Assembly (NCBI GenBank): GCA_025463305.1
Contig: JAOBWK010000063.1
Location: 1 to 64,000, forward strand
Source: Ilumatobacteraceae bacterium
GTDB lineage: Bacteria; Actinomycetota; Acidimicrobiia; Acidimicrobiales; Ilumatobacteraceae
Reading direction: 5' to 3'
Length of the DNA stretch: 64,000 bases
Of this stretch, positions 33,404-41,736 are shown one piece after another. Under the pieces are notes generated by a model that did not search any database, was not told where the DNA came from, and saw only the letters and a list, made by a program, of their open reading frames with translations. How positions within the stretch are numbered: position 1 is the first letter of the stretch; the number at the start of each line of letters is the position of its first letter. A program made the translations under genes and the position numbers.

Positions 33404-35125
33404 ATGCTCGATCTTCTCATCACCGGTGGCCTCGTCGTCGATGGCACCGGCACTCCAGGTGTGCTCGCTGACGTGGGCATCCGCGACGGTCGCATCGTCG
33501 CGATCGGCAGCATCACGGAGGAGGCCGCGGAGACGTTCGACGCCACGGGCCTCGTCGTCGCGCCGGGCATCGTCGACCCGCACACCCACTACGACGCGCA
33601 GCTGCTGTGGGACCCCACGGCCAGCCCGTCGAGCAACCATGGCGTCACCACCGTCATCGGCGGCAACTGTGGCTTCACGCTCGCGCCACTGATCCCGGGC
33701 GATGCCGACTACCTCCGCAAGATGATGGCCAAGGTCGAGGGCATGCCGCTCGCCGCGCTCGAGCACGGCACCGACTGGAGCTGGGAGACCTTCGCCGAGT
33801 ACCTCGACCGGATGGACGGCAACATCTCCGTCAACGCCGGGTTCCTCGTCGGTCACTGCGCGATCCGCCGCTACGTGATGGGCGGCGAGGCCGTCGGCAA
33901 CGCTGCCGATCCGCAGCAGGTCAAGGCGATGCGCGCCGAGCTGAGCCTGGCCATCGAGGCCGGTGCGCTCGGGTTCTCGTTCACCAACAGCTCGTCGCAC
34001 AGCGACGGCGAGGGCGAGCCCGTCGCCAGCCGCTGGGCCACGCCCGACGAGCTGATCGAGCTGTGCGAGGAGACCGGCCTGCACGAGGGCACCACGCTCG
34101 AGGGCATCGTCCCCGGGTGCCTCGACATGTTCGCCGACGACGAGATCGAGCTGCTCGGCAAGATGAGCGCCGCCGCCAACCGGCCGATGAACTGGAACGT
34201 GCTCACGGTCGACTCGCGAGTGCCCGAGCGGGTGCCGCGCCAGATGCTGGCCAGCCAGCGCGCCACCGAGCTCGGCGGCATGGTCGTGCCGCTCACGATG
34301 CCCGTGCAGGTCCCGATGAACATGAGCTTCAACACGTTCTGCGGGCTGTGGCTGATCCCGGGTTGGCAGGAGATCCTTGGCGTGCCGGTGCCCGAGCGCA
34401 TCGAGCGGCTCAAGGACGGCGACATCCGCCTCCAGCTGCTCGAGCTCGGCCAGTCGCCGAAGGCCGGCGTGTTCCGCCGCCTCGCCGATTGGGGTGACTA
34501 CGTGATCGGCACCACCTACGCGCCGGAGAACGAGCGGCACCGCAACCGCCGCGTCGCCGACATCGCCGCCGAGCAGGGGATGAGCTGCTTCGGCACGTTG
34601 CTCGACATCGTCATCGCCGACGAGCTGAAGACCGTGCTGTGGCCGCAGCCGGCCGACGACGACGGCGAGTCCTGGCGGATGCGCGCCGAGCTGTGGAACG
34701 ACCCGCGGGCGATGATCGGCGGCAGCGATGCCGGCGCCCACCTCGACCGGATGTGCGGCGCGCCGTACCCGACCCGCTTCCTCGCCGACTGCATCCGCGG
34801 CCGTCAGCTGATCACCATCGAGAAGGCGATCCAGTTGATGACGTCGCGCCCGGCGGCGCTGTTCGGCCTCGTCGACCGTGGCACGCTGACCGTCGGCGGC
34901 AACGCCGATGTGTTCGTGTTCGATCCCGCCACCGTCGACAGCGAGCCTGCCACGCTCGTCACCGACCTGCCCGGCAACTCTGCCCGGCTCACCGCCGGCT
35001 CGTTCGGTGTGAAGCGCGTCCTGGTCAACGGCGTCACGATCATCACCGATGGTCAGCCGACGGGCGCCACGCCCGGAACGGTTCTGCGCAGCGGGCGCGA
35101 CACCGCTACCGTCCTCGCTCGATGA
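33404..35125 (+). CDS. D-aminoacylase/N-acyl-D-amino-acid deacylase-type amidohydrolase
   Basis: The 573-residue amidohydrolase begins MLDLLITGGLVVDGTG, with VVAPGIVDPHTHYDAQLLWD carrying the D-x-H-T-H metal motif. GNCGFTLAPL, a mid-protein VGHCAIRR and GGSDAGAHLDRMCGAPYPT with the catalytic Asp follow. The composite fold (small beta-sandwich plus TIM barrel) is typical of D-aminoacylases and dihydropyrimidinase-like hydrolases. In steroid gene clusters such proteins are often of unknown substrate. The stop overlaps the next start (ATGA), so it is coupled to the crotonase. Confidence 0.85.
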   Translation: MLDLLITGGLVVDGTGTPGVLADVGIRDGRIVAIGSITEEAAETFDATGLVVAPGIVDPHTHYDAQLLWDPTASPSSNHGVTTVIGGNCGFTLAPLIPGDADYLRKMMAKVEGMPLAALEHGTDWSWETFAEYLDRMDGNISVNAGFLVGHCAIRRYVMGGEAVGNAADPQQVKAMRAELSLAIEAGALGFSFTNSSSHSDGEGEPVASRWATPDELIELCEETGLHEGTTLEGIVPGCLDMFADDEIELLGKMSAAANRPMNWNVLTVDSRVPERVPRQMLASQRATELGGMVVPLTMPVQVPMNMSFNTFCGLWLIPGWQEILGVPVPERIERLKDGDIRLQLLELGQSPKAGVFRRLADWGDYVIGTTYAPENERHRNRRVADIAAEQGMSCFGTLLDIVIADELKTVLWPQPADDDGESWRMRAELWNDPRAMIGGSDAGAHLDRMCGAPYPTRFLADCIRGRQLITIEKAIQLMTSRPAALFGLVDRGTLTVGGNADVFVFDPATVDSEPATLVTDLPGNSARLTAGSFGVKRVLVNGVTIITDGQPTGATPGTVLRSGRDTATVLAR

Positions 35126-35967
35126 GCGACACCCCCGACCCCGACTCAACGGCACCCGATGCCGACCTCCTGTACACCGTCGAGGGCGGCATCGCCCGGA
35201 TCACGCTGAACCGGCCCGACGCCGCCAACGCGCTGACTCCGGACCAGCGCAACCGGCTGATCGAGCTGTTCGAGAGCGCGAGCGGCGATCTGAACGTGCG
35301 CGTGGTCGTGCTCACGGCGAACGGCAAGCACTTCTGCACGGGCGCTGACCTGCGCGTGTCGCGCATCCCCGAGGCACCCCGCCCCGCCGATGCGCCCGAC
35401 CGCTCGATGGGCGACGTCGGTCGCAACATCAAGCGCGGGGCGCAGCGGTTGGTCAGCAGCATCATCGACTGCGAGAAGCCCGTCATCGCCGCGGTCAACG
35501 GCACCGCGGCCGGCATCGGTGCGCACATCGCACTCGCCTGCGACCTGATCATCGCCGCCGACACCGCACGCTTCATCGAGGTGTTCGTCCGACGTGGCAT
35601 CACGCCCGACGGCGGCGGCGCGTACCTCCTGCCGCGCATGATCGGCCTGGCCAAGGCCAAGGAGCTGATCTTCCTCGGCGACGACCTGCCCGCGCCCGAC
35701 GCCGAGCGGATCGGGTTGATCAACAAGTGCGTGCCGCTGGCCGACCTGCCCGGTGCGGTCGACGACTGGGCCGGTCGCCTGGCCAAGGCGCCGACCAAGG
35801 CGATCTCGCTGTCGAAGTGGTTGCTCAACCGATCCATCGACAGCAACCGCCAGGGTGCGTTCGAGGACGAGGCGTGGGCCCAGGACCTCGCCAGCACCAC
35901 CGAGGACTTCAAGGAAGGCGTCGCCGCCTTCATCGAGCGCCGCGAGGTCCAGTTCCGCGGCTGGTGA
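35122..35967 (+). CDS. Crotonase-superfamily enoyl-CoA hydratase/isomerase without the two hydratase glutamates
   Basis: The 281-residue protein has the crotonase oxyanion-hole segments KHFCTGADL and NGTAAGIGAHIAL and a C-terminal helical trimerisation region. Classical hydratases carry two catalytic Glu. Here the first position is His135 (GIGAHIAL) and the second falls on a Phe in RFIEVFV. Asp163 (TPDGGGAYLLPR) is present, as in PaaG-type isomerases and some dehalogenases. The product is therefore more likely a double-bond isomerase or a different CoA-ester enzyme than a plain hydratase. It is translationally coupled to the amidohydrolase. Confidence 0.82.
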   Translation: MSDTPDPDSTAPDADLLYTVEGGIARITLNRPDAANALTPDQRNRLIELFESASGDLNVRVVVLTANGKHFCTGADLRVSRIPEAPRPADAPDRSMGDVGRNIKRGAQRLVSSIIDCEKPVIAAVNGTAAGIGAHIALACDLIIAADTARFIEVFVRRGITPDGGGAYLLPRMIGLAKAKELIFLGDDLPAPDAERIGLINKCVPLADLPGAVDDWAGRLAKAPTKAISLSKWLLNRSIDSNRQGAFEDEAWAQDLASTTEDFKEGVAAFIERREVQFRGW

Positions 35968-35976
35968 TCACTGCAT

Positions 35977-36007
35977 GCGTGATGTCGTCTGTGGGGCGAC
36001 ATCACGC
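35977..36007. terminator. Bidirectional hairpin between convergent genes
   Basis: GCGTGATGTCG (35977-35987) and CGACATCACGC (35997-36007) form a perfect 11-bp stem with a 9-base loop. It lies between the crotonase stop (35967) and the stop of the reverse molybdopterin oxidoreductase (36019), and could serve both. Confidence 0.7.
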
Positions 36008-36018
36008 GGTCAGACGCC

Positions 36019-38073
36019 TCAGTTGTCGGAAGGCGTCGGGGTGTACGGGCGGATGGTCACCCGGTTGTCGTGGTAGACGGCGCCGGCGCCCATGTCGCTG
36101 TCGCGCTCGACCACCGTCGCGTTGACGGACCGGCCGCCGGTGAACGCCTTGGTCCATCCGCCCTTGACCGTCACCGCGACACCGGCGCGGGCTGACGGGC
36201 CGACGGCGAGGCGGGCGACGAACGAGCCGCGCTCGTTGCCGACCTCGACGAGCGCTCCGTGGTCGAGGCCGAGCGATCCCGCATCGGCCGCGCACACCGT
36301 GACCGTCGGCTCGCCGGAGCGGGCGACGTTGCGGTCGACGCCGGCGAACACGGAGTTGACGTGGAAGTGGCTCGCCGGGGCGAGCAGGGCGAAGGTGCCC
36401 GGCGCGTCGGCCGTCGCCTCGTCGGGCGGGCGGAAGTTGGGCAGCCGACCATGGCCGTCGCGCTCGGCGCGCTCGGAGGCGAACTCGAAGCTGCCCGACG
36501 TCGTGGCGAAGCGCTCGGCGAAGGGCGAGTAGCCGACGGTGCCGGGGATCCGCACCCAGCCGGCGGCGCGCAGCTCGTCGACGCCGATGCCGGCGTCGCG
36601 CCACAGCGGGGAGTCGAGCAGGTCGGCGGCGAGCTCGAGATCCGACGCGTGCAGCGCGGGCTCGGTGAGACCCATCGCCGCAGCGAGCCGGCGCATCAGC
36701 TCGGTCTTGCTGAGGCACTCGCCGGGCGGCTCGACCGCGGGCTCGTTCCAGTTCAGGTACAGGTGCCCGAACGACTCCATGATCTCGGTGTGCTCGGTCT
36801 GCAGCGTGCAGGGCAGGAGCAGATCGGCGTAGTCGGCGGTGTCGGTCTGGTAGGCGTCGAACACCACCGTGAACAGATCGTCGCGCTGGAGTGCGGAGCG
36901 CACCGCGGCCTGCGCCGGGTTCGACACGACCGGGTTCGCGCCCATCACGACCAGGGCGCGCACCGGAGGGTCCTGGCGCTCGAGCTCGCCGGCGAGACGC
37001 GTCATCACCAGGGTGCGCCGGCCGTCGGGACGCAGGTCCTGGCGCGACAGCCGGAAGCTGTTCAGCCGGTACGCGTCGGAGGTGCTGTAGACGAGGCCGC
37101 CACCGCGCATGCCGTACGACCCGGTGAGCGCCGGGATGCAGGACACGACCCGCGCGGCCTGGCCGCCGAAGCGCTGGCGCTGCATGCCCTGGCCGAGCTT
37201 GATCGCGACCGGGCCGTTCGACGCCAGCCGCCGGCCGAGGTCGATGATCTGCTCGACCGGGATGTCGCAGATCGCTGCCACGCGCTCCGGGGTGTGCTCG
37301 TCGAGGGACGCGGCGAACTCGTCCCAGCCGAGCGTGCGCGCCTCGATGAATGCCGCGTCGACCCCCTCGCGTGCGATCACGTGGCACAGCCCGAGCGCGA
37401 GCGCGGCGTCGGTGCCGACCCGGATCGCGAGGTGCTCGTCGGCGCGCTCGGCCGTGCGGTGGCGGACGGGATCGATCGCGACGACGTGCGCGCCGTTCGC
37501 CCGGGCCTGCTCGACGAACGGCCACAGGTGCTGGTTCGAGGTGAGCGTGTTCGAGCCCCAGAGCAGGATCGTGCGTGCCTCGACGATGTCCTCGGGGTCC
37601 ATGCCCGACGCCGAGCCGGCGGTGTAGCTGATGCCGAGGTGCCCGGAGATCGAGCAGATGCTGGCGTGGTGGCTCGCTGCGCCGATCGCGTTCCAGAACC
37701 GGTGGGTGGCGCCGATGCCCTGGAGGTAGCCGACGTTGCCCGTGCCGTCGACCGGCCAGATCGCGTTGCCGCCGTCGGAGTCGAGGATCTGCTGCAGCCG
37801 GGTTGCCATCTCGGCGATCGCGTCGTCCCACGAGATCCGCTCGAACTGCCCGGCGCCCTTCCGCCCGACCCGGCGCATGGGGTGGAGGATGCGCGACGGA
37901 TCGCGGCTGAACTCGAGGTAGGGGTTGACCTTCACGCACAGCCCGCCTCGAGTGTGCGGGTGCTCCGGGTTGCCGCGCAGCTTGACCGCGGTGCCGTCGT
38001 CGTCGACCGTGACGATCCAGCTGCATGCATCGGGGCAGTCGAGCGGGCAGGCCCCGATCACGTCGCGCGTCAT
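36019..38073 (-). CDS. Molybdopterin-dependent oxidoreductase (formate dehydrogenase/DMSO reductase family)
   Basis: The 684-residue protein has an N-terminal [4Fe-4S] motif with C-P-L-D-C-P-D-A-C and the fourth Cys in RGGLCVKVNP. Mo-bis-MGD binding regions follow (LWGSNTLTSNQHLWP, AIDPVRHRTAE, MGANPVVSNPAQA, NWNEPAVEPPGE) and a C-terminal molydopterin-dinucleotide domain (VEVGNERGSFVARLAVGP). There is no Tat signal, so it is cytoplasmic. The start at 38073 is chosen because the longer frame would run through the divergent gene at 38107. No partner electron-transfer subunit is adjacent, so the acceptor is unknown. The function could be oxidation, reduction or hydroxylation of a catabolite. 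Confidence 0.87.
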   Translation of the reverse strand: MTRDVIGACPLDCPDACSWIVTVDDDGTAVKLRGNPEHPHTRGGLCVKVNPYLEFSRDPSRILHPMRRVGRKGAGQFERISWDDAIAEMATRLQQILDSDGGNAIWPVDGTGNVGYLQGIGATHRFWNAIGAASHHASICSISGHLGISYTAGSASGMDPEDIVEARTILLWGSNTLTSNQHLWPFVEQARANGAHVVAIDPVRHRTAERADEHLAIRVGTDAALALGLCHVIAREGVDAAFIEARTLGWDEFAASLDEHTPERVAAICDIPVEQIIDLGRRLASNGPVAIKLGQGMQRQRFGGQAARVVSCIPALTGSYGMRGGGLVYSTSDAYRLNSFRLSRQDLRPDGRRTLVMTRLAGELERQDPPVRALVVMGANPVVSNPAQAAVRSALQRDDLFTVVFDAYQTDTADYADLLLPCTLQTEHTEIMESFGHLYLNWNEPAVEPPGECLSKTELMRRLAAAMGLTEPALHASDLELAADLLDSPLWRDAGIGVDELRAAGWVRIPGTVGYSPFAERFATTSGSFEFASERAERDGHGRLPNFRPPDEATADAPGTFALLAPASHFHVNSVFAGVDRNVARSGEPTVTVCAADAGSLGLDHGALVEVGNERGSFVARLAVGPSARAGVAVTVKGGWTKAFTGGRSVNATVVERDSDMGAGAVYHDNRVTIRPYTPTPSDN

Positions 38074-38106
38074 GACGGCATCGTAGGCGGGGGATAGGGT
38101 CGGGCC

Positions 38107-38409
38107 ATGGAGAGTTCCGGCGATGTCGATGTGCTCGAACCGATCACCGATGAGGAGCTGACCGCGCTGGCGCTGGCTGCGGATCCGGACCCGCTGATCG
38201 ACGACGACGCCGTCCCGCTCTCGGCGTTCCACGCGGAGTTCGGCGACATCCTGCCGGACTGGTACATGCCGGCCCCTGCCTCGATCAGCGGCACGCCGGG
38301 TCGGCGTCGGCGCAACGCGGTGATCGCCTCGGTGGTCATCTTCTCGCTGCTGTTCATCAACGCACTCGGCCTGTGCATCACCTACGGCCGTCTCGAAGTC
38401 CCGTTCTGA
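38107..38409 (+). CDS. Small C-terminally anchored membrane protein
   Basis: The 100-residue protein has an acidic N-terminal half (EPITDEELTALALAADPDP, PLIDDDAVPLSAFHAEFGD) and a basic hinge (GRRRRNAV). One membrane helix follows (IASVVIFSLLFINALGLCI) with a short tail. I do not recognise the family. It is divergent from the molybdopterin enzyme and lies 61 bases upstream of an acyl-CoA ligase gene. Its stop codon is the first of three TGA copies in a tandem 14-bp repeat. Confidence 0.65.
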   Translation: MESSGDVDVLEPITDEELTALALAADPDPLIDDDAVPLSAFHAEFGDILPDWYMPAPASISGTPGRRRRNAVIASVVIFSLLFINALGLCITYGRLEVPF

Positions 38410-38439
38410 CCGTCCCGTTCTGAACGTCCCGTTCTGACC
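38398..38439 (+). repeat. Three tandem 14-bp units spanning a stop codon
   Basis: GTCCCGTTCTGACC, GTCCCGTTCTGAAC and GTCCCGTTCTGACC follow one another directly. The first TGA is the stop of the small membrane protein. The 14-base period puts the three TGA codons (38407, 38421, 38435) in all three reading frames. Confidence 0.8.
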
Positions 38440-38470
38440 GTTCGCACCTCGGGCCGTAGTCTGCGCCGTC

Positions 38471-40117
38471 GTGCCGACGTTCGCCGATCACGTCCTCGCC
38501 CGAGCTGACGACGACACCCTCGCCCTGCTGTTCGGCGACGAGCGCTGGACGTACCGAGAGTGGGTGGCCGAGTGCGTCGCCCGTGCCCGGTTGTTCGAGT
38601 CGCTGCGGGTCGAGGGCGCCGCGCACATCGGCCTGCTGCTCGAGAACATCCCCGACTTCACGATGTGGCTCGGAGCTGCGGCGCTCGCCGGGGCGACCGT
38701 CGTCGGCATCAACCCGACCCGTCGCGGCGCCGAACTGGAGCGCGACATCACGTTCACCGAGTGCCAGCTCGTCGTCACCGAGACGTCGCAACGGCACCTG
38801 CTCGACGGGCTCGACCTCGGTCGCGCGAACGGTCGCGTGCTGGTCGTCGATGCGCCGGAGCACCGCGAGGCGTTGGCGCCGCATCGTGATCTCGGCCGGT
38901 TCACGCCCCGGACGACCAGCCCGAGCGACACGTTCCTGCTGCTGTTCACGAGCGGCACGAGCGGTGCGCCCAAGGCGGTCATCACCTCGCACGGCCAGCT
39001 GCACAACGTGTCGTTGTCGATCGGGGCGAACACCGCGCTCGGCCCCGACGACGTCACGTACATCTCGATGCCGCTGTTCCACAGCAACGCGCTGTTCACC
39101 GCGTGGGCGCCGAGCGTGGTGTACGGCGCCGCGATCGCGCTCCGGCGAACGTTCAGCGCGAGCGGGTTCCTGCCCGATGTCCGCCGCTACGGCGCGACGT
39201 ACTTCAACTACGTCGGCAAACCGCTCGCCTACGTGCTGGCCACGCCGGAGCAGGCCGACGATGCCGACAACCCGCTGCGGCGGGGCTACGGCAACGAGGG
39301 TGCGGAGGCCGACATCGCGCGCTTCGCCGAGCGCTTCGGCTGCCCGCTCACCGACGGCTACGGCCAGACCGAGACCGGCGCGTCGATCCAGCGCGTCGCC
39401 GGGATGCCCGCCGGCGCGCTCGGGCTGGGCGCCCCCACGATTCGAGTCCTCGATCCGGCGACGGGCGACGAGTGCCCGCGTGCCGAGTTCGACGACCAGG
39501 GCCGGCTGCTCAACGCCGAGGCCGCGACCGGTGAGATCGTGAACAGCACGCGGGGCACGTTCGAGGGCTACTGGAACAACCCCGAGGCCGATCGGGAGCG
39601 ACTGCGAGATGGTGCGTACTGGACCGGCGATCTCGCCTATCGCGACGTCGACGGCTACTTCTACTTCGCCGGTCGCAGCGCGGACTGGATCCGCGTCGAC
39701 GGCGAGAACTTCGCGGGCGCGCCGATCGAGCGGATCATCGCCCGCTTCCCGGGCGTGGTGCTCGTCGCCGTCTACGGCGTGCCCGACGCCGAGATCGGTG
39801 ACCGGGTGATGGCCGCGGTCCAGCTGGCCGACGACGTGCCGTTCGACCCGGACGCGTTCGCGGCGTTCCTGTCCGAGCAGACCGATCTCGGCCCGAAGTG
39901 GCTGCCGACGTACGTCCGGGTCGTCGACCGGTTCCCGATGACGCAGACCAACAAGATCCTCAAGCGCGACCTGGTCCGCGAGCAGTGGCCCGTGGGAGCG
40001 GCGCTGTGGTGGCGGCCGGGTCGCGATGTCGAGCTCGTGCCGTTCACCGACGACGACCGGTCGGCCTTGCGTGCCCGCTTCGCCGCCGCCGGGCGCGCCA
40101 ACCTGCTCACCGCGTGA
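38471..40117 (+). CDS. FadD17-like acyl-CoA synthetase
   Basis: The 548-residue AMP-forming ligase starts at GTG 38471. It has the P-loop LLFTSGTSGAPKAV, an A-motif YGQTETGAS, the TGDLAYRDVDGYFYFAGR hinge and the C-terminal catalytic Lys region NKILKRDL. The N-terminal LLENIPDFTMWLGAAALAGA followed by VVGINPTRRG is typical of FadD17-type enzymes, which sit in the mycobacterial sterol regulon (Rv3506). It activates a carboxylate, probably a sterol side-chain or ring-derived acid, to its CoA ester. A second member of the same subfamily lies at 42702-44390. Confidence 0.85.
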   Translation: MPTFADHVLARADDDTLALLFGDERWTYREWVAECVARARLFESLRVEGAAHIGLLLENIPDFTMWLGAAALAGATVVGINPTRRGAELERDITFTECQLVVTETSQRHLLDGLDLGRANGRVLVVDAPEHREALAPHRDLGRFTPRTTSPSDTFLLLFTSGTSGAPKAVITSHGQLHNVSLSIGANTALGPDDVTYISMPLFHSNALFTAWAPSVVYGAAIALRRTFSASGFLPDVRRYGATYFNYVGKPLAYVLATPEQADDADNPLRRGYGNEGAEADIARFAERFGCPLTDGYGQTETGASIQRVAGMPAGALGLGAPTIRVLDPATGDECPRAEFDDQGRLLNAEAATGEIVNSTRGTFEGYWNNPEADRERLRDGAYWTGDLAYRDVDGYFYFAGRSADWIRVDGENFAGAPIERIIARFPGVVLVAVYGVPDAEIGDRVMAAVQLADDVPFDPDAFAAFLSEQTDLGPKWLPTYVRVVDRFPMTQTNKILKRDLVREQWPVGAALWWRPGRDVELVPFTDDDRSALRARFAAAGRANLLTA

Positions 40118-40262
40118 ACGGGCGTGTCGGCTGCCACGCGGCCGTCACTCTTACCGAACTCTCACTCCCTCCTACGGTGGCGCCCAGGTTCGTCGGCGAC
40201 ACTGCCGAGACCCGAACGTCCCTGCTCGCCTCGACGCGAGACCCCCGAAGGAACCCGAACGA

Positions 40263-41018
40263 ATGACCAGCTCCCAGTCCCGCTTCGAAATCGTCTCGCG
40301 CCGCGCGTTCGTCGTGCGATCGCTCGCACTCGGCGCCCTCGTCGCCGTGCCCGGCCTCGCCTGCTCCAACGATGACAAGAAGACCTTCTCGTCGTCGACC
40401 ACCGCAGCCGGCACGGCCACCACGACAGACACGGCTGGCACCGCAGCCACGACGGCTGCCACCGCAGCCGCGGGATCGACGGGATCATCAGCCGCCGGCA
40501 CGGCGTCGACCGCGGCCGGCGCGGCCACGACCGCGGCGGCAGCGGCGGGCGGCACCTTCCCGTCCGGCGGCCAGCTCGTCGTCAAGTTCACCTATGCGGC
40601 CGCCGGTGGTGGGCAGGTGCACAACCCCTTCATCGCGGTGTGGGTCGAGGACTCCAAGGGCGATCTCGTCAAGACCGTCAGCCTCTGGTACAGCCAGCGC
40701 GACAGCCGCTACCTGAACGAGCTGCAGCGCTGGGCCACCGTGGAGACCGCGTTCCAGTCGGCCGGCAAGACCGATCCGTACGACACGGTGTCGGGCGCGA
40801 CGCGCATCGGTGGGGCCTACTCGGTGATGTGGGACGGCACCGATGCTGCGGGTGCTCCAGTTGCGCTCGGCGACTACTTCGTGTGCGTCGAGGCGGCGCG
40901 CGAGAAGGGCCCGTACGAGCTCGTCCGCGGCGCGGTCACCATCGGCACCACGGCATCGACGACACCGCTCGCCGACAACGGCGAGCTCACCGCCGCCTCG
41001 GTCGAGCTCACCGTCTGA
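40263..41018 (+). CDS. DUF2271 Tat-lipoprotein with a flavinylation motif
   Basis: The 251-residue protein starts with a twin-arginine signal (SRRAFVVRSLALGALVAV) ending in a lipobox-like VPGLAC, so it is probably a lipid-anchored exported protein. An Ala/Thr/Ser-rich linker (about residues 45-95) leads to the DUF2271 domain (GQLVVKFTYAAAGGGQVHNP, TVSLWYSQRDSRY, YSVMWDGTDAAGAP). Residues 174-180 are DTVSGAT, which fits the D-x-x-S/T-G-A-S/T site where ApbE attaches FMN through Thr180. An ApbE gene and a PepSY-type membrane protein are next to it. I infer an extracytoplasmic flavin-based electron carrier or reductase. Confidence 0.83.
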   Translation: MTSSQSRFEIVSRRAFVVRSLALGALVAVPGLACSNDDKKTFSSSTTAAGTATTTDTAGTAATTAATAAAGSTGSSAAGTASTAAGAATTAAAAAGGTFPSGGQLVVKFTYAAAGGGQVHNPFIAVWVEDSKGDLVKTVSLWYSQRDSRYLNELQRWATVETAFQSAGKTDPYDTVSGATRIGGAYSVMWDGTDAAGAPVALGDYFVCVEAAREKGPYELVRGAVTIGTTASTTPLADNGELTAASVELTV

Positions 41019-41021
41019 GCG

Positions 41022-41726
41022 ATGGAGATCGAGGACACCAACACCAGCGTCGCCGTCGACACGCCGCCGGACGAGGTCGATGCCGCGACCCAGAAGCGCC
41101 TCGACCGGCTGAACGACGGACCGCGCCGCACAGCGCGTGGCAAGGGCACCCAGGCCACCGCGAAGTGGGTGCGCCTGCTGCACGTCTGGACGAGCATGAT
41201 CAGCCTCCTGGTCGTGCTGTTCTTCGCGGCCACCGGCATCACGCTCAACCACCCGAACTGGACGTTCGGCCTGAACGGGAGCACGACGGTGCACACCGGG
41301 ACCCTGCCCGACGGCTGGGATGCCAACGGCGCCGTCGACTTCCTCAAGGTGTCCGAGTTCGTGCGCAACCAGTACGACGTGAAGGGCGCGGTGGGCGACT
41401 ACAGCGCGACGTCGACGGATGGTCTGATCAGCTTCAAGGCCCCGGGCTATGCGGCCGATCTCGTGTTCAAGGTGCCCAGCGGGACGTTCACGCTGACGAT
41501 CCAGCAGCAGGGCCTGCTGGCCGTGATGAACGACATCCACAAGGGACGCGACACGGCCGGATCGTGGGGTTGGGTCATCGACGCCAGCGGTGGGTTCCTC
41601 GTGGTCGTCGCGCTCACCGGCCTCGGGATCCAGCTGTTCCAGCGGAAGCGCCGGCGCAGCTCGCTGATCATCGCCGGCGTGGCCACGGTGGCGACGCTGG
41701 TGCTGATCTACATCTCGCTCGGCTGA
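41022..41726 (+). CDS. PepSY-associated membrane protein
   Basis: The 234-residue protein has a membrane helix near residues 58-76 (MISLLVVLFFAATGITL), an outer segment with HPNWTFGLNGS, a PepSY-like beta/alpha region, then DIHKGRDTAGSWGWVIDASG leading to two more helices (GGFLVVVALTGLGIQLFQ; IIAGVATVATLVLIYISLG). His residues near the membrane could bind heme, as in related PepSY/DUF4405 electron-transfer proteins. The gene starts 3 bases after the DUF2271 stop and faces apbE, so it probably passes electrons across the membrane to the flavoprotein. Confidence 0.8.
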   Translation: MEIEDTNTSVAVDTPPDEVDAATQKRLDRLNDGPRRTARGKGTQATAKWVRLLHVWTSMISLLVVLFFAATGITLNHPNWTFGLNGSTTVHTGTLPDGWDANGAVDFLKVSEFVRNQYDVKGAVGDYSATSTDGLISFKAPGYAADLVFKVPSGTFTLTIQQQGLLAVMNDIHKGRDTAGSWGWVIDASGGFLVVVALTGLGIQLFQRKRRRSSLIIAGVATVATLVLIYISLG

Positions 41727-41736
41727 ACGGGCGCGC

